64,000 bases of DNA from Demequina sp. NBRC 110055 (GTDB taxonomy: Bacteria; Actinomycetota; Actinomycetes; Actinomycetales; Demequinaceae): assembly GCF_002090135.1 (NCBI RefSeq), contig NZ_BBRL01000004.1, positions 372,001 to 436,000 of the forward strand, in the 5' to 3' direction. The position numbers were made by a program, and so were the translations under genes. The notes under the pieces were generated by a model that worked only from the letters and a program-made list of their open reading frames with translations, ran no database searches and was not told the DNA's origin. This document shows positions 51,348 through 60,432 of the stretch, piece by piece. How positions within the stretch are numbered: position 1 is the stretch's first letter; each line of letters begins with the position of its first letter.

Positions 51348-53699
51348 ATGGCTACGGACGCACGACGGCCGGCGATGGCGCCGGCCCGCACCATGACGCT
51401 CGCCACCCCTGAGACCCCGCGCCGCGGCCACCTCGCCCAGGGCGAGCCCGCCGGCACCCCGGACCACATCGAGGTCACCAGCCGCTCGGTAGAGCGCGGC
51501 GGCGCCCCCACGTTCCCCATCACCGGAGAGATTCACTACTCGCGCCTGCCACGTGAGCGATGGGACGACACCCTCGGCCACGCGAAGGCTGGCGGGCTCA
51601 CGTCGATCGCCACCTATGTGCTGTGGCAGGCCCACGAGCCCAGGCCCGGCGACTTCCGCTGGGACGGCAACCTCGACCTGCGCGCCTTCGTTCAGCTCGC
51701 GGCGCGCCACGACCTGGACGTGGTGGTCCGCATGGGGCCGTGGGCGCACGGCGAGGCCCGCCACGGCGGCTTCCCCGACTGGCTGCTCGAGCTTCCGGTG
51801 ACGCCACGCACCAACGACCCCGCCTATTTGGACCTCGTCAGGCGCCTCTACGGCGAGATCATCGACCAACTCGACGGCCTCTCCCACGCCCAGGGCGGGC
51901 CCGTCATCGCCGCGCAGATGGACAACGAGCTGTACAACCAGCCCGACCACCTCGCCACGCTGCGCCGCATCGCCGAGCAGGCGGGGCTCGACGTGCCCCT
52001 CTGGACTGCCACCGGCTGGGGCGGCGCCCAGGTGCCAGACACCCTGCTGCCCGTCTATAGCGCCTACGTCGACGGGTTCTGGGAGGACGAGCACACGGAT
52101 TGGCCGGCCTTCGCCCCCGTCCACTTTCGCTACTCCACGGTGCGAGACGACCTCACGGTGGGCGCTGACCTCCGCGAGGCGATCGACGGCGTGAGGGTCA
52201 CCGACGGCGTCGCACTGAAGGACGACGACGCCGTCCCGTTCGCGACCTGCGAGCTCGGCGGAGGCATGCATGTCGCCTACCACCGCCGCCCCCTGGTTAC
52301 CGAGCGCGACGTCGCGGCCCTCGCCCACGCCAAGATCGGCTCGGGCTCCATCTGGCAGGGCTACTACATGTATGCGGGCGGCACCCAACGCACCGGCGCG
52401 GAGGGCACCCAGCAGGAAAGCCACGCCACCGGCTATCCCAACGACGTGCCCACCCGCACCTACGACTTCCACGCGCCGCTCGGCGAGCACGGCCAGGTGC
52501 GCCTGCACCACCACCTGCTGCGCCGCCAGCACCTGTGGCTTCACGCGGACGGCGCCGGGCTCGCCGCGATGACGAGCGCCGTGGGCGGCGACGAGGGCCT
52601 CCGCTGGGCCGTCAGGGCCGATGCCACAAGGGGCTACGTGTTCGCCACCACCTACCAGCCGGCTCGCCAACCGCTCCCAGCGGTCGCGGACGTCCAGTTC
52701 GCGATCACGCTGGGAGACGACACCGTCACCGTGCCGATCACCCCGGTCGACCTGCCGGCCGGCGCCCACGTCGCCTGGCCACTGAACCTGCCTCTCGCGC
52801 GCCACACGCTCCGCAGCGCGACGGCGCAGTTGCTGACACGGCTCGACCTGGACGGCCGCGAGCTCGTGGTCCTCACCGCCACCGACGGCGTCCCCGTCGA
52901 ACTTGTCTTCACCGGCGAGGTCGAGGTCTCCGGCCCCGTCGACGTGACGACGGCAGGCGGCCACACCGTCGCCACTCTGACCGCCGAACCGTCGGACACC
53001 ACCGTCGTCGAGACCCCCGGCACGAGCCTGCTGATCCTCGACGAGGCCGCCGCGAACACCGCCTACGTCCTCGACGTCTTCGGCCGCGAGCGCCTCATCC
53101 TCTCCGACCAGCCGGTGACAGTCGCGGACAGCGACCTCGTCGTGCACCCCACCGAGCCCGAGGCACACCTCGCGATCCTGCCCGCACCGGACGGCCTCGC
53201 CGCCGCCGGCGGCGAGATCACTCGCCAGGCGGCCGATGCGACTGGTTGGGCCCGCTTCACCGTCACCTCCAGCGCGGGCCGGGTTCCACTGAATGCACCC
53301 GGGCCACTGAAGGCGTCCGCACCGGCTCCCGTGCGCGGCGGGCCTATGAACCGCCTCAGCGCGCCCACCGACTTCTCCGGGGCCGCGCGGGTCGACGTCG
53401 CGGTCCCCGCCGACGCCGTCGCAGGTACCGACCGCGCGCTCCTGTGCGTCGAATGGACCGGCGACGTCGGCCGGGCCCTCAAGGGCGGCGAGGTCGTCAG
53501 CGACCACTTCTGGCACGGCCGCGCCTGGGACATCGACGTCACCGATGGCGCGGACGTCACGCTCGAACTCCTCCCCTGGCGGGGCGAGACGGGCGTCTGG
53601 GTGGATCCCAGCGTGAGGCCCGTCCCCGACGGGGTGAGTGTCCATACGTTGGCCGTCCACCGCATCGGCCGTGTAACGCTGACCGAGGAGACCCGATGA
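51348..53699 (+). CDS. GH35-type beta-galactosidase
   Basis: A 783-residue glycoside hydrolase. The N-terminal TIM barrel has the GH35 opening ITGEIHYSRLPRERWDDTL and GFPDWLLE. Candidate acid/base E194 lies in AQMDNELYN and candidate nucleophile E302 in ATCELGGGM. C-terminal beta-rich domains follow (about 400-780). No signal peptide is seen, so it is probably cytoplasmic and acts on imported galactosides. The ATG at 51348 starts the operon; the stop overlaps the DUF5107-TPR gene by 4 bases (ATGA). Confidence 0.85.
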   Translation: MATDARRPAMAPARTMTLATPETPRRGHLAQGEPAGTPDHIEVTSRSVERGGAPTFPITGEIHYSRLPRERWDDTLGHAKAGGLTSIATYVLWQAHEPRPGDFRWDGNLDLRAFVQLAARHDLDVVVRMGPWAHGEARHGGFPDWLLELPVTPRTNDPAYLDLVRRLYGEIIDQLDGLSHAQGGPVIAAQMDNELYNQPDHLATLRRIAEQAGLDVPLWTATGWGGAQVPDTLLPVYSAYVDGFWEDEHTDWPAFAPVHFRYSTVRDDLTVGADLREAIDGVRVTDGVALKDDDAVPFATCELGGGMHVAYHRRPLVTERDVAALAHAKIGSGSIWQGYYMYAGGTQRTGAEGTQQESHATGYPNDVPTRTYDFHAPLGEHGQVRLHHHLLRRQHLWLHADGAGLAAMTSAVGGDEGLRWAVRADATRGYVFATTYQPARQPLPAVADVQFAITLGDDTVTVPITPVDLPAGAHVAWPLNLPLARHTLRSATAQLLTRLDLDGRELVVLTATDGVPVELVFTGEVEVSGPVDVTTAGGHTVATLTAEPSDTTVVETPGTSLLILDEAAANTAYVLDVFGRERLILSDQPVTVADSDLVVHPTEPEAHLAILPAPDGLAAAGGEITRQAADATGWARFTVTSSAGRVPLNAPGPLKASAPAPVRGGPMNRLSAPTDFSGAARVDVAVPADAVAGTDRALLCVEWTGDVGRALKGGEVVSDHFWHGRAWDIDVTDGADVTLELLPWRGETGVWVDPSVRPVPDGVSVHTLAVHRIGRVTLTEETR

Positions 53700-56605
53700 A
53701 CGCCGGACCCGAGCGCATCGTCCTTCCCGAGGCCGCCGGCGCGGACGCCGAGGCACTCGCGGCTGGCGGCGCCGTCGCATGGGAGGAGCCGGTGACGATC
53801 CGCACCTACGAGGCGGGCGAACCGTGCGAGTACCCGCTGTATCTGGACCGACGCGTCTACCAGGGCTCGAGCGGGAAGGTCTATCCCCTACCGTTCACCG
53901 AGTCCGTCGCGGAGACCCCCGTCGCCCGCGACTGGCAGGCAGTCCACCTCGAGAACGCGTACGTGCGGCTCATGATCCTGCCGGAACTGGGCGGACGCAT
54001 CCACATCGGATACGACAAGACCACGGGCTACGACTTCTTCTACCGCAACAACGTCATCAAGCCCGCCCTCGTGGGGCTGGCGGGGCCGTGGGTGAGCGGA
54101 GGCGTGGAGTTTAACTGGCCGCAGCACCACCGCCCGGCGACGTACCTCCCGGTCGAGACGCTGATCGAACACGATGCCGACGGCTCGGTCACGGTGTGGT
54201 GCTACGACCACGACCCGTTCGCACGCATGTCCGCGCAGCACGGTATCCGACTGCGGCCGGACAGCTCGGTGATCGAGCTCGCGGTGCGGGCCCACAACCG
54301 CTCGAGCGAACGCCAGACGTTCCTGTGGTGGTCCAACGTCGCGGCCCGCGTCCACGACGACTACCAGTCGTTCTTCCCCGAGGACGTGCGCTACGTCGCG
54401 GACCACGCGCGCCGCGCGCTCACCGCCTTTCCCCAGGCGGACCGGCCGTACTACAACGTGGACTACCCGGCGCTCGCCGCAGAGCAACCGGGTGCGGATC
54501 GTCTGGACTTCTACCGCAACATCCCGGCTCCCACCTCGTACATGATTGTCGACACGCACGACGACTTCTTCGGCGGCTATGACCACGCCGCCGGCGCGGG
54601 ATTCGTGCACTGGGCCGAGCGTCGCGTCTCGCCCGGCAAAAAACAATGGACCTGGGGCAACGCGCCCTTCGGGCACGCATGGGACGACCAGCTGACCGAT
54701 GGCGACGGCCCCTATGTCGAACTCATGGCCGGGGTCTACACCGACAACCAGCCCGACTTCTCGTGGCTGCTGCCGGGCGAGACGAAAACCTTCAGCCAAT
54801 ACTGGTACCCCATCCCGGGCATCGGCCCCGCACACCAGGCCACCCCTGACGCGGCGGTCAACGTCTCCGGCGAGGAGACGATAAACGCGACGTTCGCCGT
54901 CACGGCCGTCCAGCGCGGCGCCCGGGCGCGGGTGCTCAGCGGCTCGACCGTGGTGAACGAGGAGGTCGTCGACCTCTCCCCGGGCGACGTCGTCACCCTG
55001 GCGGCCGAGGTCCGCCGCGCCGATGCCGTCGTCGAGCTCCGTGATGCGTCCGGTTCCCTGCTGGTGCGCTGGCAGGCACCCGTGGTCGCCGACGAGGAGC
55101 CATGGGTGGCGTCCGAACCGCCCGCTCCTGCCGCCACACCGAGCGTCGACGAGTTGTATCTCACCGGTGTCCACCTGGCCCAATACCGACACCCCACGCG
55201 CCGGCCCGAAACCTACTGGGACGAGGCCCTCGAGCGTGACCCCGGGCACGTACCCACCCTGGTGGCGGTCGCCGACCGGCTGTACCGCGCCGGACGCTAC
55301 GAGGAGGCACGGGACCGCGTCGAGCGCGCCCTCGCCCGGCTCACCAGGCGCAACGCCAACCCCGCCGATGCCGAGGCGTTCTACCTCGCCGGACTGATCT
55401 ACGCCCGGCTCGGCCGCGACGACGAGGCGGAGCGCGCCTGGGGCAAGGCCGGCTGGGACGGCACCTGGACGGCCGCGGCGGGGCTCGAGTTGGCGCGTTC
55501 GCTGGCACGCCACTCGCACCATCGCGCGGCGCTGCGTGTCCTCGACTCGCTCGACGGTGTGGTGGGCCACGACGCCCGGCGCGCCGCCGTGCGGGCCGTC
55601 GTCCTGCGCGCGATGGGCCGGGGGGATGAGGCCGATGCCGTGCTCTCCGACGCTCTGGAGGCCGATGTCCTCGAGGCGACACTGCGAGCCCTGGCGGGCC
55701 ATGCGCTGCGCGCCGATCCCTCGACGAGGCTGGACGTGGCGCTCGACCTCGCTCGGGCGGGCGACATCGACGGTGCTCTCGCGCAGGTCGACGCCGCGGT
55801 CGCGGTCGGCGTCACCGGCGCCGGCAACGTCACCCCGATCGCGCAGTACCTCGCGGCGTGGATGCTGGAGCGCGCGGGCCGCTCGGAGGAGGCGGCGGCG
55901 CGTCGTGAGGCGGCGCGCGTGAGTGACCGACGTCTGTGTTTCCCTGCAGGTCTCGACGCGCACGACGCGCTGGTAGCGGCCATCGCCGCGGAGCCCGCCG
56001 ATGCGGTCGCTCGCTCGCTGCTCGGCATGCTCCTGTACGGGGCCGGCAGGCGGGTGGAGGCGGCCGCCCTGTGGGAGGAGGCCATCGCCCTCGGGCTCGA
56101 CGACCCCCTGACGCTGCGCAACGCGGGCCTTGCGGCCCACAACGTGACGCACGACGACGCCCTCGCGTGGCGGCGCTACGGCGAGGCGGTCGCTCAGGCC
56201 CCGGGCGACGCGCGGCTCCTTTTCGAGCGCGACCAACTGGCAGCGCGACTGGGACACCCGGCATCGGACCGCCTCGCCGCGCTCCAGCCGCTGCGCGACC
56301 TCGTCCTGACCCGCGACGACCTCACGATCGAATTTGTGGACCTGCTCACCGCGGCAGGGCGGGCCGACGAGGCGCTCGCCATCCTGCAGGCGCGCGCATT
56401 CCACCCGTGGGAGGGCGGCGAGGGCAAGGCCCTGGCCGCCTGGGACCAGGCCAATGCGGCGCTCGGGCATGGCGTGGTCGATCCCCCACGCACGCTCGGC
56501 GAGGCGCGGCCGCGCTACGCCCCGCCCCCACCGGTGCGCGACGACGGCGTCATCGACTACTTCGCGACCAGCCTTCCCGACCTCCTGCTATTCGTGCGGG
56601 AGTAG
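53696..56605 (+). CDS. DUF5107-TPR protein
   Basis: A 969-residue protein with an N-terminal beta-rich DUF5107 domain (about 40-350; conserved-looking stretches LENAYVRLMILPELGGRIH, FFYRNNVIKPALVG and SGGVEFNWPQHHRP), a middle beta-sandwich (about 360-470) and a C-terminal array of TPR-like helical repeats (about 480-950). The first domain resembles a mutarotase-like carbohydrate-binding fold and may be an enzyme, but no activity is established. It overlaps GH35 by 4 bases and is followed one base later by an aldose epimerase. A near-match of the 15-base repeat core lies at 55629-55638. Confidence 0.75.
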   Translation: MNAGPERIVLPEAAGADAEALAAGGAVAWEEPVTIRTYEAGEPCEYPLYLDRRVYQGSSGKVYPLPFTESVAETPVARDWQAVHLENAYVRLMILPELGGRIHIGYDKTTGYDFFYRNNVIKPALVGLAGPWVSGGVEFNWPQHHRPATYLPVETLIEHDADGSVTVWCYDHDPFARMSAQHGIRLRPDSSVIELAVRAHNRSSERQTFLWWSNVAARVHDDYQSFFPEDVRYVADHARRALTAFPQADRPYYNVDYPALAAEQPGADRLDFYRNIPAPTSYMIVDTHDDFFGGYDHAAGAGFVHWAERRVSPGKKQWTWGNAPFGHAWDDQLTDGDGPYVELMAGVYTDNQPDFSWLLPGETKTFSQYWYPIPGIGPAHQATPDAAVNVSGEETINATFAVTAVQRGARARVLSGSTVVNEEVVDLSPGDVVTLAAEVRRADAVVELRDASGSLLVRWQAPVVADEEPWVASEPPAPAATPSVDELYLTGVHLAQYRHPTRRPETYWDEALERDPGHVPTLVAVADRLYRAGRYEEARDRVERALARLTRRNANPADAEAFYLAGLIYARLGRDDEAERAWGKAGWDGTWTAAAGLELARSLARHSHHRAALRVLDSLDGVVGHDARRAAVRAVVLRAMGRGDEADAVLSDALEADVLEATLRALAGHALRADPSTRLDVALDLARAGDIDGALAQVDAAVAVGVTGAGNVTPIAQYLAAWMLERAGRSEEAAARREAARVSDRRLCFPAGLDAHDALVAAIAAEPADAVARSLLGMLLYGAGRRVEAAALWEEAIALGLDDPLTLRNAGLAAHNVTHDDALAWRRYGEAVAQAPGDARLLFERDQLAARLGHPASDRLAALQPLRDLVLTRDDLTIEFVDLLTAAGRADEALAILQARAFHPWEGGEGKALAAWDQANAALGHGVVDPPRTLGEARPRYAPPPPVRDDGVIDYFATSLPDLLLFVRE

Positions 56606-56606
56606 C

Positions 56607-57557
56607 GTGCCGCACGATCCCGGCGACCAGGTGTTCCACCTCGAGGCCCACGGCTACGAGGCGGACGTCGCCGCGCGCGGCGCCACGCTGGTGTCGCTGC
56701 GGTTCTTGGGCCGCGACCTGATCCTGCCCGTCGCGTCGGCCGACCGTGACGACGCTCCCTACCGAGCGCCCGACTTCCGCGGCGCCGTGCTGGCGCCGTG
56801 GCCGGGCCGCCTGGCCGATGGACGCTTCACCTGGCACGGCACGCCGCACGACGTGGGCATCGACGAGCCGGGGCGCCGCACGGCGCTCCACGGTCGGGTG
56901 TGGTCACAGGTGTTCGTGCCGCGCGCGGCGTCGAGCGTCGCGGTCCATCTCGCGGCCACCCTTGACGACGCGATCGACTACCCCGGCGCGCTCGAGTTCG
57001 AGGTGATCGCGTCGCTCACCGCGAGCGGCCTGGTGCACCGCATCCGCGTCACCCATCGCGGTGAGGAGTCGGCGCCCGTGGGCTGGGGCGTGCATCCGTA
57101 TCTGCTGGCCGGGCACGCGAGCCCCGGCGCCGTGGACGGCTGGCGTGCCGCCATTCCCGCGGCACGGGTGATGACGATGACGCCCGACCGCCTGCTCCCC
57201 GAGCCGGTGCGGCCGGCGGAGGGCGACCTCGATCTGCGCGCCGCGCCGGCGCTGGGCTCGCGTCGTCTCAACCACGCCTTCACCGCACTCGCGCGTGACC
57301 GCGACGGCAACGCCCATGCCAGCCTGACGGGCCCCTCGGGAGACACCGTCACCTTGACGCTGGGCAAGGGCTACCGCTGGCTCCAGGCCTACACGTCCGA
57401 CGAATCAGCGGGAAACGACCGCCGTGCCGCCCTCGCGCTCGAACCCATGACCTGCCCACCGGATGCGCTCCACTCCGGCACCGATCTGCTCACGCTCGAG
57501 CCGGGAGAATCCGCGAGCGCCTCCTTCACCATCGCGGCCATCCGCGCGGACCGCTAG
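56607..57557 (+). CDS. Aldose 1-epimerase
   Basis: A 316-residue galactose-mutarotase-fold protein, the third cistron of the GH35 operon. Conserved histidines are in TALHGRVWSQVF (about 92) and GWGVHPYLLAG (about 165), and the catalytic-type glutamate in LALEPMTCPPDAL (about 290). The GTG at 56607 follows the TPR protein's stop by one base with GGGAG 4-5 bases upstream. It is distinct in sequence from the epimerase at 49441-50340. Confidence 0.87.
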   Translation: MPHDPGDQVFHLEAHGYEADVAARGATLVSLRFLGRDLILPVASADRDDAPYRAPDFRGAVLAPWPGRLADGRFTWHGTPHDVGIDEPGRRTALHGRVWSQVFVPRAASSVAVHLAATLDDAIDYPGALEFEVIASLTASGLVHRIRVTHRGEESAPVGWGVHPYLLAGHASPGAVDGWRAAIPAARVMTMTPDRLLPEPVRPAEGDLDLRAAPALGSRRLNHAFTALARDRDGNAHASLTGPSGDTVTLTLGKGYRWLQAYTSDESAGNDRRAALALEPMTCPPDALHSGTDLLTLEPGESASASFTIAAIRADR

Positions 57558-57574
57558 TTCCCGGCGACGCAGCA

Positions 57575-57607
57575 GCGGCCGCCACCCCACGTGGGGACGG
57601 CGGCCGC
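57575..57607. terminator. Bidirectional terminator hairpin
   Basis: GCGGCCGCC (57575-57583) pairs with GGCGGCCGC (57599-57607), and the inner CCCCAC (57585-57590) pairs with GTGGGG (57591-57596). It lies between the convergent epimerase and aztD genes, so it likely terminates both. Confidence 0.7.
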
Positions 57608-57631
57608 GTGCTCAGGAGTGGAGCGCGGGGG

Positions 57632-58972
57632 TCAGCCCGTCACGCCCACGATCTCGTTGGTCGTGACGCCGACCTCGGCGGACTTCCACACCTCGCCGCC
57701 GACGTAGTCGACAATGTGGATCTCGCCGGTGGCAGGCTCGGTCACGTAGGCCATGCCGTCGAGGGTGATCAGCGTGGGCTGGGGCGACTGCCACTCGTCG
57801 GGCGTCTCCCACGGCTCGATCACCTGGATGGTGCGCACCAGCGCACCGGACTCGTCGAGCACGCGCAGCGTGCCGTCCGTGCCCAGCACCAGCAACTCGC
57901 CGTCGTCACCGCGGGCCAGGTTGCGGAACGTGTACTCGGCGCCCGAGCCGTCGAAGGGGTCAACGGGCGTGATGGTCTCCGCGGCGGTATCGATCACCGC
58001 TACCTGCGTCAGAGTGCCCTCGGGGTCGGTCTTGTAGTCGCCGAGCACCACGTCGGACCCGTCGGCCGCGAACAGGTTGCCCGAGCGCGCGTACTCCGCG
58101 CCGCCGTCGAGCTTGTGGACGTGGTCGCCGTGGAAGACGAGCGCGCCGTCCTCGCAGCCGGTCATGAGGATCTCCTCGCCGGACGCGTTGGTGAACGCGG
58201 TCTCGCCATGAACCCCCACGCAGTCCTCGGAGGAGACGATGACCTCGCCGTTCTCATCCAGCACCATGGCGCCGGAGCGCGACTCCTCGTCGCCGATGGT
58301 CACGAGCAGGTTGCCCTCGGCGGTCGCGACGGCCACGCCGTGGTGGGCGTCGTCGGTGGTGTACTCACGCACCACGTCGAGGTGTCCCTCCTCGACCATG
58401 TGGGTCCACTCGGCCGAGTCGACGACCACCACGTGGCCGGTGCCGTCGTCGAACAGCGCCGAGTAGCCATCGTGGTTCACGAGGTGCCCGGGTGTCTCCG
58501 CCTCGACCATGAGGTCGGTGAGTGCGGGCGCGGAGGTGAAGTAGTGGGCGTGATCGCCGTGAGCCTCGGACCACGTTCCGGCGTCCAGGATCTGGAACCC
58601 ACCGGTGGCCGAGACGCCCACGTGCCGACCGTCGCCGGCGCTGTTGAGGCGGTTGAAGCCCGCGAGCTCGATGTCGGCGACCGTCTCGAGCGTGGAGGCG
58701 TCGAGGACGACGATGCCGCCGTCGTAGGTCGCCACCAGGCGCGGGGTCGCGGCGGCATTTTCAGTAGCCGCGGCCTCCTCGTGGTCGTGCTCGTCGTGCT
58801 CCTCGCCCGCGTGATCGTGGTCGTCGTGGGACTCGGTCGTGGCCGATGCCGTGGGCTCGGTGTCGCTCCCTGCGTCAGCGGTCGCGCAGCCGGCGAGGCC
58901 GAGAATCAGGACGCCTGCGCCAGCCAGCAGCGCCGGGCGCTTCACTGCGCGGGTGATGTCGATGTCAGTCAT
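57632..58972 (-). CDS. aztD: Zinc metallochaperone AztD-like lipoprotein
   Basis: A 446-residue exported protein. A lipobox ending at C29 (LAGC) is followed by a zinc-binding-like His/Asp/Glu cluster at residues 49-66 (HDDHDHAGEEHDEHDHEE). The remainder is a beta-propeller with repeated strands such as LVATYDGGIVVLD and VSATGGFQILDAG, as in AztD, which delivers zinc to the AztABC importer. No aztABC genes are in the window. A Zur-like palindrome lies about 98 bases upstream. Start ATG 58972. Confidence 0.8.
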   Translation of the reverse strand: MTDIDITRAVKRPALLAGAGVLILGLAGCATADAGSDTEPTASATTESHDDHDHAGEEHDEHDHEEAAATENAAATPRLVATYDGGIVVLDASTLETVADIELAGFNRLNSAGDGRHVGVSATGGFQILDAGTWSEAHGDHAHYFTSAPALTDLMVEAETPGHLVNHDGYSALFDDGTGHVVVVDSAEWTHMVEEGHLDVVREYTTDDAHHGVAVATAEGNLLVTIGDEESRSGAMVLDENGEVIVSSEDCVGVHGETAFTNASGEEILMTGCEDGALVFHGDHVHKLDGGAEYARSGNLFAADGSDVVLGDYKTDPEGTLTQVAVIDTAAETITPVDPFDGSGAEYTFRNLARGDDGELLVLGTDGTLRVLDESGALVRTIQVIEPWETPDEWQSPQPTLITLDGMAYVTEPATGEIHIVDYVGGEVWKSAEVGVTTNEIVGVTG

Positions 58973-59069
58973 GGTGGGGATCGGCGCGAACGCCGGCCTT
59001 TCTCGAACGTGTGATGTGTGACCGAGGCTCGCTCTCGCGATCGCCTCGCCCAGGACGCTACCACAGAAT

Positions 59070-59082
59070 GATAACCGTTATC
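59070..59082 (-). promoter_or_regulatory. Zur-like operator upstream of aztD
   Basis: GATAAC-C-GTTATC is a perfect 6-bp palindrome with flanking AT and GT (ATGATAACCGTTATCGT), matching the form of actinobacterial Zur boxes. It overlaps the MATE stop codon (59078-59080) and sits about 98 bases before the aztD start. Zinc repression of aztD is therefore expected. Confidence 0.6.
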
Positions 59083-60427
59083 GTTCGCACGAGGTGCGGC
59101 GTCGCGCGTGTGCCGCGACCACGCTCAGAGCGGCCAGCGCGGCCGCTGCCTCACCTGCGGCGAGGGCGATCCAGATGTCGGTGGGGCCCCCAGAACCCGC
59201 GGCGACGACGAGGGGGATCTTGATCGCGACCAGCGTCCCGACGGAGAGGACATACGAGGAGCTGGGTCGCCCGATGGCCTGGAAGTAGGCCGATACCAGA
59301 GGCGTCACGCCGGCGACGGCAAATCCCACGGCGAGGATGCGCAGCGCCGCCACCGCGACGTCGACAACGGCGGGTTCGTCGGCGAAGAGCCCCACGAGCC
59401 ACGGCGCGGCGGCGGCGACCACCGCGCCGATCGCCACCCCGTAGACGACGGTCGCGGTCAGCGACAGGCGCAACGCCCGCCGCACGCGCGGCGCGAAGCC
59501 CGCGCCGGCGTTGTACCCGATAACCGGTTGAGCTCCCTGGCTGATGCCGGTCTGGGGCATGGTGACGAAGGTCTGGATACGCGACGCGACGGCAATGGCC
59601 GCAAGCGCCGCGGCGGCGCCCGCACCCGCCGCGAGCGAGCGGTTCACCAGCAGCACCAGGACGGTCGCGCCCGCGCCGGCGAGGAGCGTGGGCGCCCCGA
59701 TTGAGATCAGCGAGCCAAGGGTCGCGCCGTGGGGGCGCAGGTCGGCCGCGCGAATCCGGTATGGCCGGCGCCGCTGCGCAAAGAAGAACCAGACGCTGAG
59801 GACCGCGGAGACGGCCTGGCCGCCCACGGTGCCGAACGCCGCTCCGCGCACGCCCATGTCGAGACCCCAGATCAGCAGCGGATCGAGCGTGATTTGGACG
59901 GCAACGGGCAGGCCCCACAGGAGCGTGGAGAACGCCATCCTGCCCTCGGCGCGCACCAGGCTCGAGAACCCGGTCGAGACCACGGCGCCCGCCAGGATGA
60001 TGACGGCGTAGTCGCGGGCATACCCACGCGTGGCGTCGGTCGCGCCCAGCCCCGTGAGGAGGGGCTCGAGGAAGGCCAGGCCCAGCGCCGTGGTCGCGAG
60101 GGCAGCCACCCAGAACAGGCCCATGGCGTTGCCTGCGGCCCGCGCGGCTCGCTGCGGGTCGGAGCCACCGAGCGCGCGCGACACCAGCGACGCCGCCCCC
60201 ACCCCCACCGTCGTCGACACCGCGCCGACGAGCAGCAGCACCGGGGCGACGAGGTTGACGGCCGCGAGCGCGGTGGGGCCCACGCCGCGCGCCACGAACC
60301 ACGCATTGGTGAGCGCGTAGACGCCGTAGACACCCACGGACAGGGTGGTGTGGGTGCACGACTCCCACAGCAGGCGGCCGATGGGCCGGGTGCCCAGGCG
60401 GTCCACGCGCGGCGTGAGCGCGGCCAT
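59078..60427 (-). CDS. MATE-family efflux transporter
   Basis: A 449-residue MATE transporter with 12 predicted membrane segments and no signal peptide. Features include LGTRPIGRLLWESCTHTTLS at the start, VGVGAASLVSRALGG, and QGAQPVIGYNAGAG in the second half (a well-conserved MATE block). Exports cationic drugs or metabolites by Na+/H+ exchange in characterised members; substrate here unknown. It follows the APH-like gene by 5 bases and is the last gene of the galactosidase-led unit. Confidence 0.88.
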   Translation of the reverse strand: MAALTPRVDRLGTRPIGRLLWESCTHTTLSVGVYGVYALTNAWFVARGVGPTALAAVNLVAPVLLLVGAVSTTVGVGAASLVSRALGGSDPQRAARAAGNAMGLFWVAALATTALGLAFLEPLLTGLGATDATRGYARDYAVIILAGAVVSTGFSSLVRAEGRMAFSTLLWGLPVAVQITLDPLLIWGLDMGVRGAAFGTVGGQAVSAVLSVWFFFAQRRRPYRIRAADLRPHGATLGSLISIGAPTLLAGAGATVLVLLVNRSLAAGAGAAAALAAIAVASRIQTFVTMPQTGISQGAQPVIGYNAGAGFAPRVRRALRLSLTATVVYGVAIGAVVAAAAPWLVGLFADEPAVVDVAVAALRILAVGFAVAGVTPLVSAYFQAIGRPSSSYVLSVGTLVAIKIPLVVAAGSGGPTDIWIALAAGEAAAALAALSVVAAHARRRTSCER

Positions 60428-60432
60428 CGGTG

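Larger units (their letters stand above)
7024..58855. repeat. Dispersed 15-base repeat GGCCGATGCCGTGGC
   Basis: Exact copies: plus strand 8383-8397, 19736-19750, 23635-23649; minus strand 7024-7038, 21330-21344, 23723-23737. One-mismatch copies: 18544-18558 (minus), 21877-21891, 27722-27736, 58841-58855. Further copies of the core GGCCGATGCC lie at 24052, 24301 (minus), 50041, 52616, 55629 and 62677. Copies occur both in genes (linkers and N-termini encoding ATASA or ADAV) and in intergenic gaps. None lies in 9658-18065 or 28154-48615. Confidence 0.75.

Noticed and set aside
51303-53780. 825-codon minus-strand open frame opposite GH35
   Set aside because: Reverse frame of a clear glycoside hydrolase; Val/Arg/Gly-rich repeats without a fold.
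53888-56470. 860-codon minus-strand open frame opposite the DUF5107-TPR gene
   Set aside because: Antisense shadow; the plus-strand protein has domains, translational coupling and operon context.
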